DNA of 64,000 nucleotides from Vibrio cyclitrophicus (GTDB taxonomy: Bacteria > Pseudomonadota > Gammaproteobacteria > Enterobacterales > Vibrionaceae). Below the pieces are notes generated by a model, which was not told where the DNA came from, did no database searches, and was given only the letters and a program-made list of their open reading frames with translations. The stretch spans positions 1,860,001-1,924,000 of the forward strand of contig CP065366.1 in the NCBI GenBank assembly GCA_023206055.1, written 5' to 3'. Positions 8,052-15,528 of the stretch are shown piece after piece (the first letter of the stretch is position 1; every line of letters starts with the position of its first letter). The position numbers and the translations under genes are program-made.

Positions 8052-10150
8052 TATAAAGCTCCTATTAGTACGATGGTGGTCGTAATACGTAGTATGTCAT
8101 CTAATCCAACACGTGCTTTTTCGATAAAGCTTTCACGACGATCTGGGATGTAAATGGTGTCACCAGCACGAAGTACCGGCAGGTTGTAAATGTTGGCTGT
8201 TTTGCTGAATTCAACAAGGTCAAAGGTACGCGCTTGACCTTGGCAACAAGACATATTAACGATGGTAATTTTCTCTACATAAGCACTGTCTGTTGGCCCC
8301 GCGGCTTCTGCCAAGATATCAAGAATGGTCATGTTGTCATTAAACACATATCGACCAGGATTGTTAATGGCACCAAGGACACGAACCGTCTCTTCTTTTG
8401 GTGTATCTAACCAGTTTTTGCCTTTTTCAGGGATGTAAATCGTGTCGCCGGTGGTTACGTTTGGCAGTAATGATTCATCGCCTGTTTCAAAATACAGCGA
8501 CAGGTTCAGTTTGCTGACCTTAGAATAAGTTTTATCGCGGTGAGTAACGCGAACATTATGAATGTCAGCATCCTTAGTTGGACCATCAGCTGCTGACAAG
8601 ATGTCTAGGAAGTGCATGTCTTTGGTGAAGCGGTAACGACCGGGCGCATTCACTTGCCCAAAGATGTAGATTGAAGCGTCTGAGCTTTGACGAACCCATT
8701 GTGACTTATTGTCTGATGGATCTTGTGGCAAGTCATGAACTCGCACGATAGAACCTGCGCGAATTTGAGGCATTTGGTCGCGTGGCGCACCATTGCGAAT
8801 GAAATCATCAAGGTTAAACACAACCAGCTTTCTACCAGTCACGACTTCAATTTTCGATGTATCAGCGCGTAGCGTAGGGCCGCCGACATGCGCCAATAAT
8901 CCCATGAAGTTCATTTCATCCGACCATTCGATACGACCAGGTCTGTTCACCTCACCAATCACGTTAACCGCTCTGTCTGGCGTAATTTTCAACCAAGATT
9001 TTTCGTTCATGTCGGTTTTCTCAGGAACGAAAATCGCGTCACCGGCATTGATGCTAGGAGGGTTAGAGTTAGGCAAGCCTTCGGTGTAAGCCGCTAAATC
9101 GAATTTTAGCACTCTGCCATCCGCTTTGATCACACGGATTTGTCGTGACTCTGCGAAACGAGTCGGGCCGCCCGCATTGGCAAGGATATCCATAAAGGTC
9201 GCGTCTCTTTTGCCTTCAAAAGCACCAGGGGCAGCGACTTCACCCATCACGTAAACCATGTTTGCGCCGGATTTGATTTCTTCTTCTTGCTTAGGAACGA
9301 AAATGGTCGCGCCCGGGCGTAAAATTGGAAGCAGACTTTCGTCACCAGAATCTAAGTAACGTTTTAGATTGAACAGCGTTGGGGTGTTGTTTGAGATCAC
9401 TCGTATTTGCTCAACACTGGCATAGCGAGTAACACCGCCCGAACGCATTAGTACGTCGACAAGGTCGGTGTTCTCTTTGTAAGTGAACGAACCTGGCGCG
9501 TTTACCTCACCAAATACTTTAATTGAATTGCGAGAGTCGGCACTGTCACCTGAGTTAGCAAGCTTTGCTGCGTCAAACTCTTGCTCAATGTTACCGACTA
9601 ATGGAGAAGCAGGAACAAATAGTGAATCCAGTGATTGAAGAGTAGGTAATGTTGATTCGTCTCCTGAATCAAGGAATCGTTTGTAGTTAAACTCTTTCTT
9701 ATCCGCGCCTCTTTTAAGAATAAGCTTATCCAGTTGCGCGCCCGGGCGTAAACCACCTGCAGCGTAAAGCGCCATTTGAATGCTAGAACCTAATGCAAGT
9801 GTGTATTCGCCAGGTTGTTCTACATAACCTTGCACGTAGATGATGATTTGCTGTTCTTTTACATATACTGAAGCGTTCGAAAGATCTTTATAAGCGGTTG
9901 CCAGTGACTCTAGAACGACTTTGTTAAGCTGCTCACTGTCGTAACCTGCAACAAACACAGCGCCGACTTCAGGAAGGGTAATACGACCACGTTTATCCAC
10001 TTGGAAGCCCGTATTTAAGGTACTTTCACCGGGTACGTTAACTTGAATAAGGTCACCGACTTGAACTGCGTCTGAAAACTCGTCGCTAGCATTCACGATA
10101 TTCGCAAAGCATAACGATAGGGTGATGACAAAAACGATCAATGATTTCAT
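8051..10150 (-). CDS. sypC: SypC-like polysaccharide export protein, six SLBB domains
   Basis: A 699-residue periplasmic/outer-membrane polysaccharide export protein of the Wza/OPX family. After a signal peptide (about residues 1-21, ends NIVNA) comes the Poly_export domain (VGDLIQVNVPGES to about residue 105). Then come about six SLBB repeats, recognisable by units such as VFGEVNAPGSF, VMGEVAAPGAF, VIGEVNRPGRI, IFGQVNAPGRY and VLGAINNPGRY, each followed by a hydrophobic L-x-x-x-GG/AG-P segment. It is longer than classical Wza (about 380 residues) because of the extra SLBB units. The last residues form a hydrophobic tail (ITTTIVLIGAL). It overlaps sypB by 4 bases and sypD by 1. Confidence 0.85.
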   Translation of the reverse strand: MKSLIVFVITLSLCFANIVNASDEFSDAVQVGDLIQVNVPGESTLNTGFQVDKRGRITLPEVGAVFVAGYDSEQLNKVVLESLATAYKDLSNASVYVKEQQIIIYVQGYVEQPGEYTLALGSSIQMALYAAGGLRPGAQLDKLILKRGADKKEFNYKRFLDSGDESTLPTLQSLDSLFVPASPLVGNIEQEFDAAKLANSGDSADSRNSIKVFGEVNAPGSFTYKENTDLVDVLMRSGGVTRYASVEQIRVISNNTPTLFNLKRYLDSGDESLLPILRPGATIFVPKQEEEIKSGANMVYVMGEVAAPGAFEGKRDATFMDILANAGGPTRFAESRQIRVIKADGRVLKFDLAAYTEGLPNSNPPSINAGDAIFVPEKTDMNEKSWLKITPDRAVNVIGEVNRPGRIEWSDEMNFMGLLAHVGGPTLRADTSKIEVVTGRKLVVFNLDDFIRNGAPRDQMPQIRAGSIVRVHDLPQDPSDNKSQWVRQSSDASIYIFGQVNAPGRYRFTKDMHFLDILSAADGPTKDADIHNVRVTHRDKTYSKVSKLNLSLYFETGDESLLPNVTTGDTIYIPEKGKNWLDTPKEETVRVLGAINNPGRYVFNDNMTILDILAEAAGPTDSAYVEKITIVNMSCCQGQARTFDLVEFSKTANIYNLPVLRAGDTIYIPDRRESFIEKARVGLDDILRITTTIVLIGAL

Positions 10151-10983
10151 AGTCCACCTCCCATTTTCTCAGCATTCTTAGGCGAGATAATTTCGATACT
10201 CACTCGACGGTTAGTTAATCGCGTACCGTCCGAGTCACCTTCAAAAAGAGGAACGGTTTCGCCGACAGAAACAGCTTTGATTCGTTGAGCACCTAAGCCA
10301 AAAATAGTTAGGTAGCGTTCGACTTGTTTCGCTCGTCCAAGTGCTAACTTATCGTTGTATTCTTCGGCACCCGTTGCATCAGCGTGGCCAGTAACAACAA
10401 GGTCTAGAGATTTGTGTTCTTTCAACAGGTTGGTCGCTTCAGCAAGTCGCCCCATGTACTTTGGGTTAACTTCAGTGGAGTTTTCAGCGAATTGATTGTC
10501 GACGTTGAACAAATCGTATAGTTGCTGAATGACAGAAAGTTGCATGCGGAATTGGTTTTCGTTTTTAGGTGGTTCGCAACGGGCTTGTGAGGTCACGTAA
10601 TCAAGTTGAACTTCAAGTTCATTTAGACGTTTTCTTTGGATCACTAGGTCGTTGGCTGCATCCAGTAGTAGACCACCTTGAAGTTCACGAGCAATACGAT
10701 TTTGCTTTTCGATGGCTTGGACAACAGCAGCTGGGAAACACCAGCGAGCACCTTCTTGTATCAAAGCATCTAGGTGCAATTTAGCGAGTTGCCAATCGAA
10801 ACGTAATCCATGTTCTGGCCCAAGAGGCTCGTCTGGCATGACAGGAGAGAAGTCTGAGTTTTGATAGTTGATAGAATCATAACTTTCAGCCAAACCCCCT
10901 GTGCCTTGTTCAGGATAGCTAGTACAGCCACCCAGAACGAGAGCGGACAGAGAAAGGGCTATGTAGTTTTTCAATATTTTCAT
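10147..10983 (-). CDS. sypB: SypB-like OmpA-family lipoprotein
   Basis: A 278-residue protein with a lipoprotein signal (ALVLGGC, Cys19). The helical middle (about residues 60-160) has two further Cys. The C-terminal OmpA-type peptidoglycan-binding domain contains VTGHADATGAEEYNDKLALGRAKQVERYL and ends with the NRRVSIEI motif. It probably anchors the export machinery to peptidoglycan; V. fischeri SypB is likewise an OmpA-like protein. It is the second gene of the operon and overlaps sypC by ATGA. Confidence 0.83.
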   Translation of the reverse strand: MKILKNYIALSLSALVLGGCTSYPEQGTGGLAESYDSINYQNSDFSPVMPDEPLGPEHGLRFDWQLAKLHLDALIQEGARWCFPAAVVQAIEKQNRIARELQGGLLLDAANDLVIQRKRLNELEVQLDYVTSQARCEPPKNENQFRMQLSVIQQLYDLFNVDNQFAENSTEVNPKYMGRLAEATNLLKEHKSLDLVVTGHADATGAEEYNDKLALGRAKQVERYLTIFGLGAQRIKAVSVGETVPLFEGDSDGTRLTNRRVSIEIISPKNAEKMGGGL

Positions 10984-11045
10984 GCCAACGTCCTATGTTT
11001 CTAATTTTTCTTATTATTTTTTGTTACTTCTAGCTTAGTGTGTCT

Positions 11046-11375
11046 TCATGAATTTGCAGGATTTTTTGAATTTACTGGGATAGCGTGGCCAATACGCAGC
11101 AAGTTCATAATTTCAAGTGGCTGGCCTGTCACATTTTCAAGTCGCATGTTACGTTCGCGCTCGGTCAGACGTTTGAACATGTAAACAATCGCGCCAACAC
11201 CAGATGAGTCTAAAAACTGAACTTGGCTAAAATCAACTTCGATTTCAGGGTGGCCATCGTTGGAAATTACATCATCGATGTCTGTTTGTGCATCACGACT
11301 GCCTGCTGCATCCAAATCACCGAAAATAGAAAGTGTCAGTGTCGTTGTGTTCAAATCAATTTTACGTAGTTCCAT
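11046..11375 (-). CDS. sypA: SypA-like STAS-domain protein
   Basis: A 109-residue STAS-domain protein resembling anti-sigma-factor antagonists. The conserved loop is FLDSSGVGAIV, in which Ser57 aligns with the residue phosphorylated in this family; V. fischeri SypA is controlled by phosphorylation by SypE. The ATG at 11375 has an excellent AAAGGAG site; the longer frame to 11501 would run through the sigma-54 promoter and both enhancer palindromes and is rejected. It is the first gene of sypABCD. The kinase/phosphatase SypE is not in this window. Confidence 0.87.
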   Translation of the reverse strand: MELRKIDLNTTTLTLSIFGDLDAAGSRDAQTDIDDVISNDGHPEIEVDFSQVQFLDSSGVGAIVYMFKRLTERERNMRLENVTGQPLEIMNLLRIGHAIPVNSKNPANS

Positions 11376-11407
11376 AGCGGTATCTCCTTTTAAGTATGTA
11401 TGGACAA

Positions 11408-11425
11408 TTGCACTGAATGTGCCAA
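11408..11425 (-). promoter_or_regulatory. Sigma-54 promoter of sypA
   Basis: On the minus strand the sequence is TTGGCACATTCAGTGCAA: GG at -24 and GC at -12 with exactly 10 bases between, and TGGCAC matches the consensus. The predicted start of transcription is near 11398, about 23 bases before the sypA ATG. Confidence 0.85.
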
Positions 11426-11472
11426 CTTTTATATCGTTATTTTTCAATGACTTATTTTTGGCGCGAATTGCC

Positions 11473-11487
11473 ATCTCAAATTGAGAA
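11473..11487. promoter_or_regulatory. SypG-type enhancer site, proximal
   Basis: ATCTCAAATTGAGAA matches TTCTCA-N3-TGAGAA except at its first base. Its centre lies about 82 bases upstream of the predicted sypA transcription start and 22 bp (two helix turns) from the second site. Confidence 0.75.
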
Positions 11488-11494
11488 AAGCCGT

Positions 11495-11509
11495 TTCTCA
11501 ATTTGAGAA
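11495..11509. promoter_or_regulatory. SypG-type enhancer site, distal
   Basis: TTCTCAATTTGAGAA is a perfect palindrome matching the SypG-binding consensus recalled from V. fischeri (TTCTCA-N3-TGA...). Its centre is about 104 bases upstream of the predicted sypA start. Confidence 0.8.
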
Positions 11510-11686
11510 CTAAAAACGGCGGAACATATGAGAGTTATAAGTCATTAATTTAATGAATAAATGCAAAGGTTAGATAAGGTTGATGAGTTGATCGCATCTT
11601 CTCGCAAAGATTATCTAACTGCGTGTTAGAGCGCTTAGGATTAAAGGCATTTGTTGACCACTACAGATATTAATACGGAGCAGATG

Positions 11687-12529
11687 ATGAGATTAACCAA
11701 ACTGGCTTTAGCCACTTTATGGGCGTGTTCGCTTTCATCTCATTCATCCTATTTCCCGCCCGATCATTTGGTGCTTGCAAACTCCTATCAGCAAGGCATA
11801 GATGTTTCTGAATACTGGAAGAGTGAAAAGCTTGATGGGATTCGGGCTCTATGGGATGGACAGCATCTTTATACACGCAATGGAAATCGTATTTACTCAC
11901 CGAAATGGTTTACGGAAAACTTGCCTAAGGTCCACCTCGAAGGGGAATTGTGGGCAGGAAGAGGCAAGTTCCACCTTGTCCAATCTACCGTTCTCGATCA
12001 TACGCCTAATGACACAGCATGGCGCCAAATAGATTTCATGCTGTTTGATATGCCTGGCGCTGCGGGTGATTATCAAAAGCGCTATTACAACATTTTGCAC
12101 TGGGTAAGCGTGATTGGAGAATCTCACGTCAGCTATATAGAGCATGTACCGATTCACAGTGAAGAAGCACTGTTTCACCAGCTTGATAATGTCGATGAGC
12201 GTAATGGCGAAGGCTTGATGCTTAGAAAGATCACCAGTCGTTATCAAGCAGGCCGAAGCAACGACCTATTAAAACTCAAAAGGCATCATGATGCCGAAGC
12301 AACTGTTATTGGCTACAAAGGCGGGACAGGAAAGTATAAAGGGATGATGGGGTCGATTTTAGTTCACACAGAAGCGGGTGTGGAATTTTATATAGGCAGT
12401 GGGTTCAGTGATCAAATGAGGCTTGCACCGCCTGAGATCGGCAGCCGTATTACCTTTCGCTACAATGGCTTTACTCAAAACGGCAAACCCAAGTTCGCGC
12501 GCTTTGTTAGAGAAAAAAGTGAATATTAA
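11687..12529 (+). CDS. Periplasmic ATP-dependent DNA ligase (LigE type)
   Basis: A 280-residue minimal ATP-dependent DNA ligase. The adenylation motif is EKLDGIRA with Lys48 as the nucleotide-binding residue. Further motifs are LEGELWAGRG (motif III), GEGLMLR (motif IV), LLKLKRHHDAEATVIGY (motif V) and the C-terminal OB fold (GSRITFRYNGFTQNGKPKFARF). The N-terminus looks like a signal peptide (LALATLWACSLSSHSS), as in the LigE group, which act on DNA in the periplasm. The ATG at 11687 has GGAG 6 bases upstream; an ATG 3 bases earlier is also possible. It is divergent from sypA and shares its 311-bp upstream region. Confidence 0.85.
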   Translation: MRLTKLALATLWACSLSSHSSYFPPDHLVLANSYQQGIDVSEYWKSEKLDGIRALWDGQHLYTRNGNRIYSPKWFTENLPKVHLEGELWAGRGKFHLVQSTVLDHTPNDTAWRQIDFMLFDMPGAAGDYQKRYYNILHWVSVIGESHVSYIEHVPIHSEEALFHQLDNVDERNGEGLMLRKITSRYQAGRSNDLLKLKRHHDAEATVIGYKGGTGKYKGMMGSILVHTEAGVEFYIGSGFSDQMRLAPPEIGSRITFRYNGFTQNGKPKFARFVREKSEY

Positions 12530-12559
12530 GGTACATATGATCTATCTGACCAGTTAACG

Positions 12560-12590
12560 AAAAAGAGCCCTGAAAATCAGAGCTCTTTTT
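12560..12590. terminator. Bidirectional terminator, ligase/norM
   Basis: AAAAAGAGC (12560-12568) pairs with GCTCTTTTT (12582-12590). The stem is flanked by A and T runs and lies between two convergent genes, so it can end both transcripts. Confidence 0.8.
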
Positions 12591-12630
12591 TATATTCGAA
12601 ATCAGATAGACCGACTTAGCGAGTGCGAAT

Positions 12631-14001
12631 CTAGCGAGAACTAAATTCTAGCTGAACGTCATCGTCCTGCTTGTGCATCCAGTGTAAACGCATACCAAGC
12701 ATAATCGCTGCTGACGTTAGACCGACAATGAAACCAATCCAGAAGCCGTGCGCGCCCATAGGTTCAACAATCCAATCTTTCATTCCTAAGATGTAGCCGA
12801 TAGGAAGACCAAGCAGCCAGTAAGCAACGAAGGTAATGTTGAAGATTGAACGCATGTCTTTGTAGCCACGCAGAGCACCAGCAGCGATAACTTGGATTGC
12901 GTCAGTGCATTGATAAACCGCCGCGAATAACAGCAATTGCATTGCAACGGTAATTACTGCAGTGTTCTCTGTGTAAAGTAATGCAACCTGCTCTCTGAAC
13001 AGGACGGTTAATGCCGCTGTCATTAAGGCTGTAACCAAGCCAACAATGATACCCACGTGTGTTGCGATCTTCGCACCTTCAGTGTTGTTTTCGCCTAACT
13101 TATGGCCAACACGAATACTCACAGCAGCGCCAATACTCATTGGAATCATGAAAACTAGCGAAGAGAAGTTGATCGCGACTTGGTGCGCCGCAACAATCAA
13201 TGAACCCAATGGTGCAACCAACAGAGAAACTACCGCGAACAGGGTTACCTCGAAGAAGATAGCGGCCGCCACAGGGAAGCCCAGTCTAAACAGACGAATT
13301 TGAGCTTTAAGTTGCGGCTTGTGGAACGTACCGAAGATATTGATTTTCGCCAAACGTTTTGATGTTAAAACGTAAGCGAACAACAGTGAAAACATCACCC
13401 AATATACGATAGCCGTTGCAACACCACAGCCAACACCACCTAAGGCAGGAGCACCAAGCTTTCCGTATACGAACATCCAGTTCAGCGGGATGTTTAATAG
13501 CAAGCCGATAAAACCAATCACCATCGCTGGCTTAGTTAAAGACATTCCATCGGTAAAGCTTCGCAATGTTTGGAACAACAAAAATGCAGGTACAGCAAAC
13601 ATCACCGCATTCATATAGCCGATGGTCTTTTCCGCCATGAGTTGTTCAATGTCCATCCACTCCAATATCAACTGTGTCTGGAACAGTACGCCAATGATTG
13701 GAAGGGAAATGACGAGTGCTAAAAACGCTCCTTGTTGAATCTCAAATGGAATTTTGACTTGTCGACCAGAACCATTCAGCTGTGCAACGACAGGAACCAA
13801 CGCCATCAATAAACCGACACCAAATAAGATTGATGGTAGCCAGATACTTGCTGCAATCGAAACCGCCGCCATATCGATAGCACTTACGCCACCGGCCATT
13901 ACGGTATCGACAAAACCCATTCCAGTTTGTGCAACAGATGCGATCAATACTGGGGTCGCAAGTTTGATTAGATTTGAGGATTCTTCTTTGTAACGATGCA
14001 C
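12631..14001 (-). CDS. norM: MATE-family multidrug efflux pump NorM
   Basis: A 456-residue sodium-driven drug/toxin exporter with 12 predicted membrane segments. The N-terminal sequence HRYKEESSNLIKLATPVLIASVAQTGMGFVDTVMAGG closely matches Vibrio NorM, and the length equals that family. The start is taken as GTG at 14001 (GGAG 6 bases upstream), which reproduces the usual HRYK N-terminus; the longer frame to 14115 would add 38 residues unlike the family. It is divergent from ribE, as in other vibrios, but here a MITE-like element lies between them. Confidence 0.93.
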   Translation of the reverse strand: MHRYKEESSNLIKLATPVLIASVAQTGMGFVDTVMAGGVSAIDMAAVSIAASIWLPSILFGVGLLMALVPVVAQLNGSGRQVKIPFEIQQGAFLALVISLPIIGVLFQTQLILEWMDIEQLMAEKTIGYMNAVMFAVPAFLLFQTLRSFTDGMSLTKPAMVIGFIGLLLNIPLNWMFVYGKLGAPALGGVGCGVATAIVYWVMFSLLFAYVLTSKRLAKINIFGTFHKPQLKAQIRLFRLGFPVAAAIFFEVTLFAVVSLLVAPLGSLIVAAHQVAINFSSLVFMIPMSIGAAVSIRVGHKLGENNTEGAKIATHVGIIVGLVTALMTAALTVLFREQVALLYTENTAVITVAMQLLLFAAVYQCTDAIQVIAAGALRGYKDMRSIFNITFVAYWLLGLPIGYILGMKDWIVEPMGAHGFWIGFIVGLTSAAIMLGMRLHWMHKQDDDVQLEFSSR

Positions 14002-14142
14002 AAACAACTCCAAATAAGAGGGAAAATTAGAATAATAGTGTAGGAAAGGACATTCTGAAGGAATCAGAGACAATGATCTTAAGCTTCCACTGGACGAATC
14101 ATAAAGAAATGTCACAATAACTGCTATGAAAAACTGTTATTA

Positions 14143-14406
14143 GGGCGTGTTGATCTTTCGAGCTGATTTTTGCAGCGAGTTGCTGGGCATTTATACAAGG
14201 CAGAGGCGTCGATGTGTAGCTAGCCTACATGAGAAGCCGATAACGTAGTAAAAATGACCAGCAAACGCTGCCCGAAGGGTTCGGCTAAAAGCGTTTTACT
14301 CTTTGTTGAGGGAGATTTACCTAGAATGACTAGGCTACTTCCCCCTCGCCGCGATTAAAAAGCTTTTATCTCGAACAAAATTTAACCACGAAAGGTCAAC
14401 ACGCCC
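14143..14406 (+). mobile_element. MITE-like 264-bp element, copy 2
   Basis: Second copy of the element at 3016-3279, same length (264 bp), inverted in the window. Inverted-repeat ends begin GGGCGTGTTGATCTTTCG and GGGCGTGTTGACCTTTCG (on opposite strands) and TA flanks both ends (14141-14142, 14407-14408). The copies differ at scattered bases only. It ends 22 bases before the riboflavin synthase ATG, so the native ribE promoter must lie on the far side, or the element supplies one. It contains no open frame of useful length. Confidence 0.87.
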
Positions 14407-14428
14407 TAGAATGCTAAATAGGAATCTT

Positions 14429-15037
14429 ATGTTTACAGGTATCGTTCAAGGCATGGCAACACTGGTTGCTATCAACAAAAAAGAGTCGTTTCAAACTCAT
14501 ACCATTGAGCTAAGCGATGAAATGATAGAAGGATTAGCCATTGGTGCTTCAGTAGCTCATAACGGTTGTTGCTTAACGGTAACGGAAATTTCAGGTAACC
14601 AGATTGCTTTCGATTTAATGCAAGCGACATTGCGATTGACTAACTTAGGCCAGCTGAATGTTGGTGACAGAGTGAATGTTGAGCGTGCAGCAAAGTTTGG
14701 TGATGAAATTGGCGGGCATAGTATGTCTGGCCACATTACTCTGATGGCTAATCTCGTTGATGTGATTAAGACAAAAAACAACCGCACGCTTTGGTTTGAG
14801 CTGCCTCAAGAATCAATGAAGTATGTGTTGAGCAAGGGCTACATTGGCGTTGATGGTTGTTCATTGACTATCGGTGAAGTGGAAGAGAACCGTTTCTCTG
14901 TTCACTTGATCCCAGAAACGCTGAATCGTACTCTGTTTGGCGGCCGTGAAGTAGGCGATCAAGTAAACATTGAGTTTGATCCTCAAACACAAGCGATTGT
15001 CGATACTGTTGAACGCGTACTAGCAAACCAAAAATAG
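14429..15037 (+). CDS. ribE: Riboflavin synthase, alpha subunit
   Basis: A 202-residue enzyme that makes riboflavin from two molecules of 6,7-dimethyl-8-ribityllumazine. It shows the two tandem lumazine-binding barrels: MFTGIVQGMATL with GASVAHNGCCLTV in the first, and GGHSMSGHI with GYIGVDGCSLTIG and FSVHLIPETL in the second. The ATG at 14429 has AGGA 5 bases before it; the ATG at 14411 in the same frame would begin next to the MITE and is less likely. In E. coli the gene is called ribC. The MITE-like element ends 22 bases upstream. Confidence 0.95.
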   Translation: MFTGIVQGMATLVAINKKESFQTHTIELSDEMIEGLAIGASVAHNGCCLTVTEISGNQIAFDLMQATLRLTNLGQLNVGDRVNVERAAKFGDEIGGHSMSGHITLMANLVDVIKTKNNRTLWFELPQESMKYVLSKGYIGVDGCSLTIGEVEENRFSVHLIPETLNRTLFGGREVGDQVNIEFDPQTQAIVDTVERVLANQK

Positions 15038-15101
15038 TAGTAGCGGTTTATCAACAGCACTTGCTTAAAAAGCGCTGACTAAGCAAACGTCGAAGATATT
15101 A

Positions 15102-15128
15102 AAAAAGAGCACATTAGGTGCTCTTTTT
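15102..15128. terminator. Terminator after ribE
   Basis: GAGCAC (15107-15112) pairs with GTGCTC (15118-15123), extended by five A-T pairs, with a T run downstream. Position 65 bases after the ribE stop fits a rho-independent terminator; it may also serve the minus-strand gene that follows. Confidence 0.85.
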
Positions 15129-15214
15129 CTATTTTTGTGTATTTCTAGGCTAGCCTCAGAATCGAGGGTAGCTTTAAATCGAGGTGTAGATCCAACTCGA
15201 CAAGAAAGTAGGTG

Positions 15215-15418
15215 TTAGAAGACTTGTTCGTCGTCTGCATCAATCGAGAGATTAATTCTGTCTCTTACTTCATCTACCTGCATGTCGAGGTGAATGGCAT
15301 TGCAACACGCTGGGCAATCGTCATAAAAATCTTGGCTCCCATTAGAAGCATCAAGCGTGATGCTGATGGCATGCCCACAGTGGGGGCAGGAGACATGTTT
15401 CTCTGTGTATTTATGCAT
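15215..15418 (-). CDS. CPXCG-motif cysteine-rich small protein
   Basis: A 67-residue protein with two CxxC pairs, CPHCGH near the N-terminus and CPACCN in the middle, followed by an acidic tail. This matches the CPXCG-motif cysteine-rich family, presumed zinc-binding and of unknown function. GGAGAG lies upstream of the ATG at 15418. It stands alone between ribE and the kinase gene. Confidence 0.8.
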   Translation of the reverse strand: MHKYTEKHVSCPHCGHAISITLDASNGSQDFYDDCPACCNAIHLDMQVDEVRDRINLSIDADDEQVF

Positions 15419-15453
15419 CGCGGACTCTCCTCACTGTAACTTGTTCCAATCGT

Positions 15454-15507
15454 AGTAGCTTTATAGATCTCAGTAGCTTGTATAGATCGCAGTAGCTTAT
15501 ATATCGC
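15454..15507. repeat. Three imperfect 17-19-bp tandem repeats
   Basis: Units AGTAGCTTTATAGATCTC (15454), AGTAGCTTGTATAGATCGC (15472) and AGTAGCTTATATATCGC (15491) follow one another in the gap between the CPXCG gene and the kinase gene. Origin by slippage is likely; no function is evident. Confidence 0.75.
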
Positions 15508-15528
15508 TATAACCAGTTGTGATTGGTA

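Noticed and set aside
11376..11501. Longer sypA reading frame starting at 11501
   Set aside because: It would translate through the sigma-54 promoter and enhancer palindromes; a strong ribosome site supports the ATG at 11375.
14143..14428. FMN riboswitch before ribE
   Set aside because: The sequence upstream is the repeat element found also at 3016-3279; no conserved RFN elements are seen.
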